NCBI GenBank assembly: GCA_946408145.1
Contig: CAMJQX010000124.1
Location: 1 to 5,128 of the forward strand
DNA: 5,128 bases
Source of the DNA: an uncultured Clostridia bacterium
GTDB taxonomy: Bacteria > Bacillota_A > Clostridia > Oscillospirales > Oscillospiraceae
Direction: 5' to 3'
The position numbers and the translations under genes are program-made. Below are positions 5,094 through 5,128 of the stretch, one piece after another. A model generated the notes under the pieces. The model was not told the origin of the DNA, did no database searches, and saw only the letters and a list, made by a program, of their open reading frames with translations. The first letter of the stretch is position 1. Every line of letters begins with the position of its first letter.

Positions 5094-5114
5094 TATAAGG
5101 AAAGGATTATTGAA

Positions 5115-5128
5115 ATGAAAAAACACAT
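5115..5128 (+). CDS. Start of a further gene (MKKH..., runs off the window)
   Basis: ATG 5115 is preceded by AAGGAAAGGA (5097-5106) with about 8 nt spacing, a good ribosome site. Only four full codons, Met-Lys-Lys-His, are visible. A lysine-rich start would suit a secreted or membrane protein, but nothing can be assigned. No convincing promoter lies in the spacer, so read-through from the kinase promoter is likely. Confidence 0.6.

Noticed and set aside
5079..5099. Promoter for the gene at 5115 (TTGCAC ... TATAAG)
   Set aside because: The two hexamers are only 9 bp apart, far from the 16-18 bp needed.

Overview
The window looks like chromosomal DNA of a GC-rich gut Firmicute, most likely an uncultured member of the Oscillospirales/Clostridia. 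The reasons are Gram-positive style AGGAGG ribosome sites, sigma-A promoters, an SBP signal peptide of the 'MKKLFALMLALIM' type, and a spacer carrying a TCAGTCAGC/GCTGACAGC + CCCCT/AGGGG repeat that I associate from memory with gut clostridia. The taxon is inferred, not proven.

Layout. Minus strand, right to left: an N-acylglucosamine 2-epimerase (AGE) family gene (2102-3304), then after 7 bp an RpiR-family regulator (1240-2094), closed by an intrinsic terminator (1178-1214). A separately promoted family-1 sugar ABC transporter substrate-binding protein follows (997 down to the window edge, C-terminus missing). Plus strand, divergent from the epimerase: a long, divergent ROK-family sugar kinase (3529-4905), a 209-bp highly structured spacer, and the first codons of another gene (from 5115).

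Pathway reading (inference): an amino sugar or its precursor is taken up by the ABC system, the epimerase interconverts ManNAc and GlcNAc (or an analogous sugar), and the ROK protein phosphorylates the product. This resembles the Bacteroides-type sialic acid/ManNAc route, which uses the unphosphorylated epimerase plus a ROK kinase, instead of ManNAc kinase plus ManNAc-6-P epimerase. No sialate lyase is visible, so the true substrate is open.

Regulation is the most striking part. The promoters of the binding-protein gene and the kinase gene, over 2 kb apart and on opposite strands, share one architecture: two 15-bp boxes of form TGAAA-N5-TTTCA whose starts are exactly 29 bp apart, the near box ending exactly 8 bp before a -35 hexamer, then a 17-bp spacer to a -10. 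Each promoter has one perfect box and one with a single mismatch. The far box of the kinase promoter also overlaps the predicted -35 of the divergent epimerase-regulator operon. I propose these are operators of the RpiR-family protein, probably activating transport and kinase genes while autoregulating its own operon.
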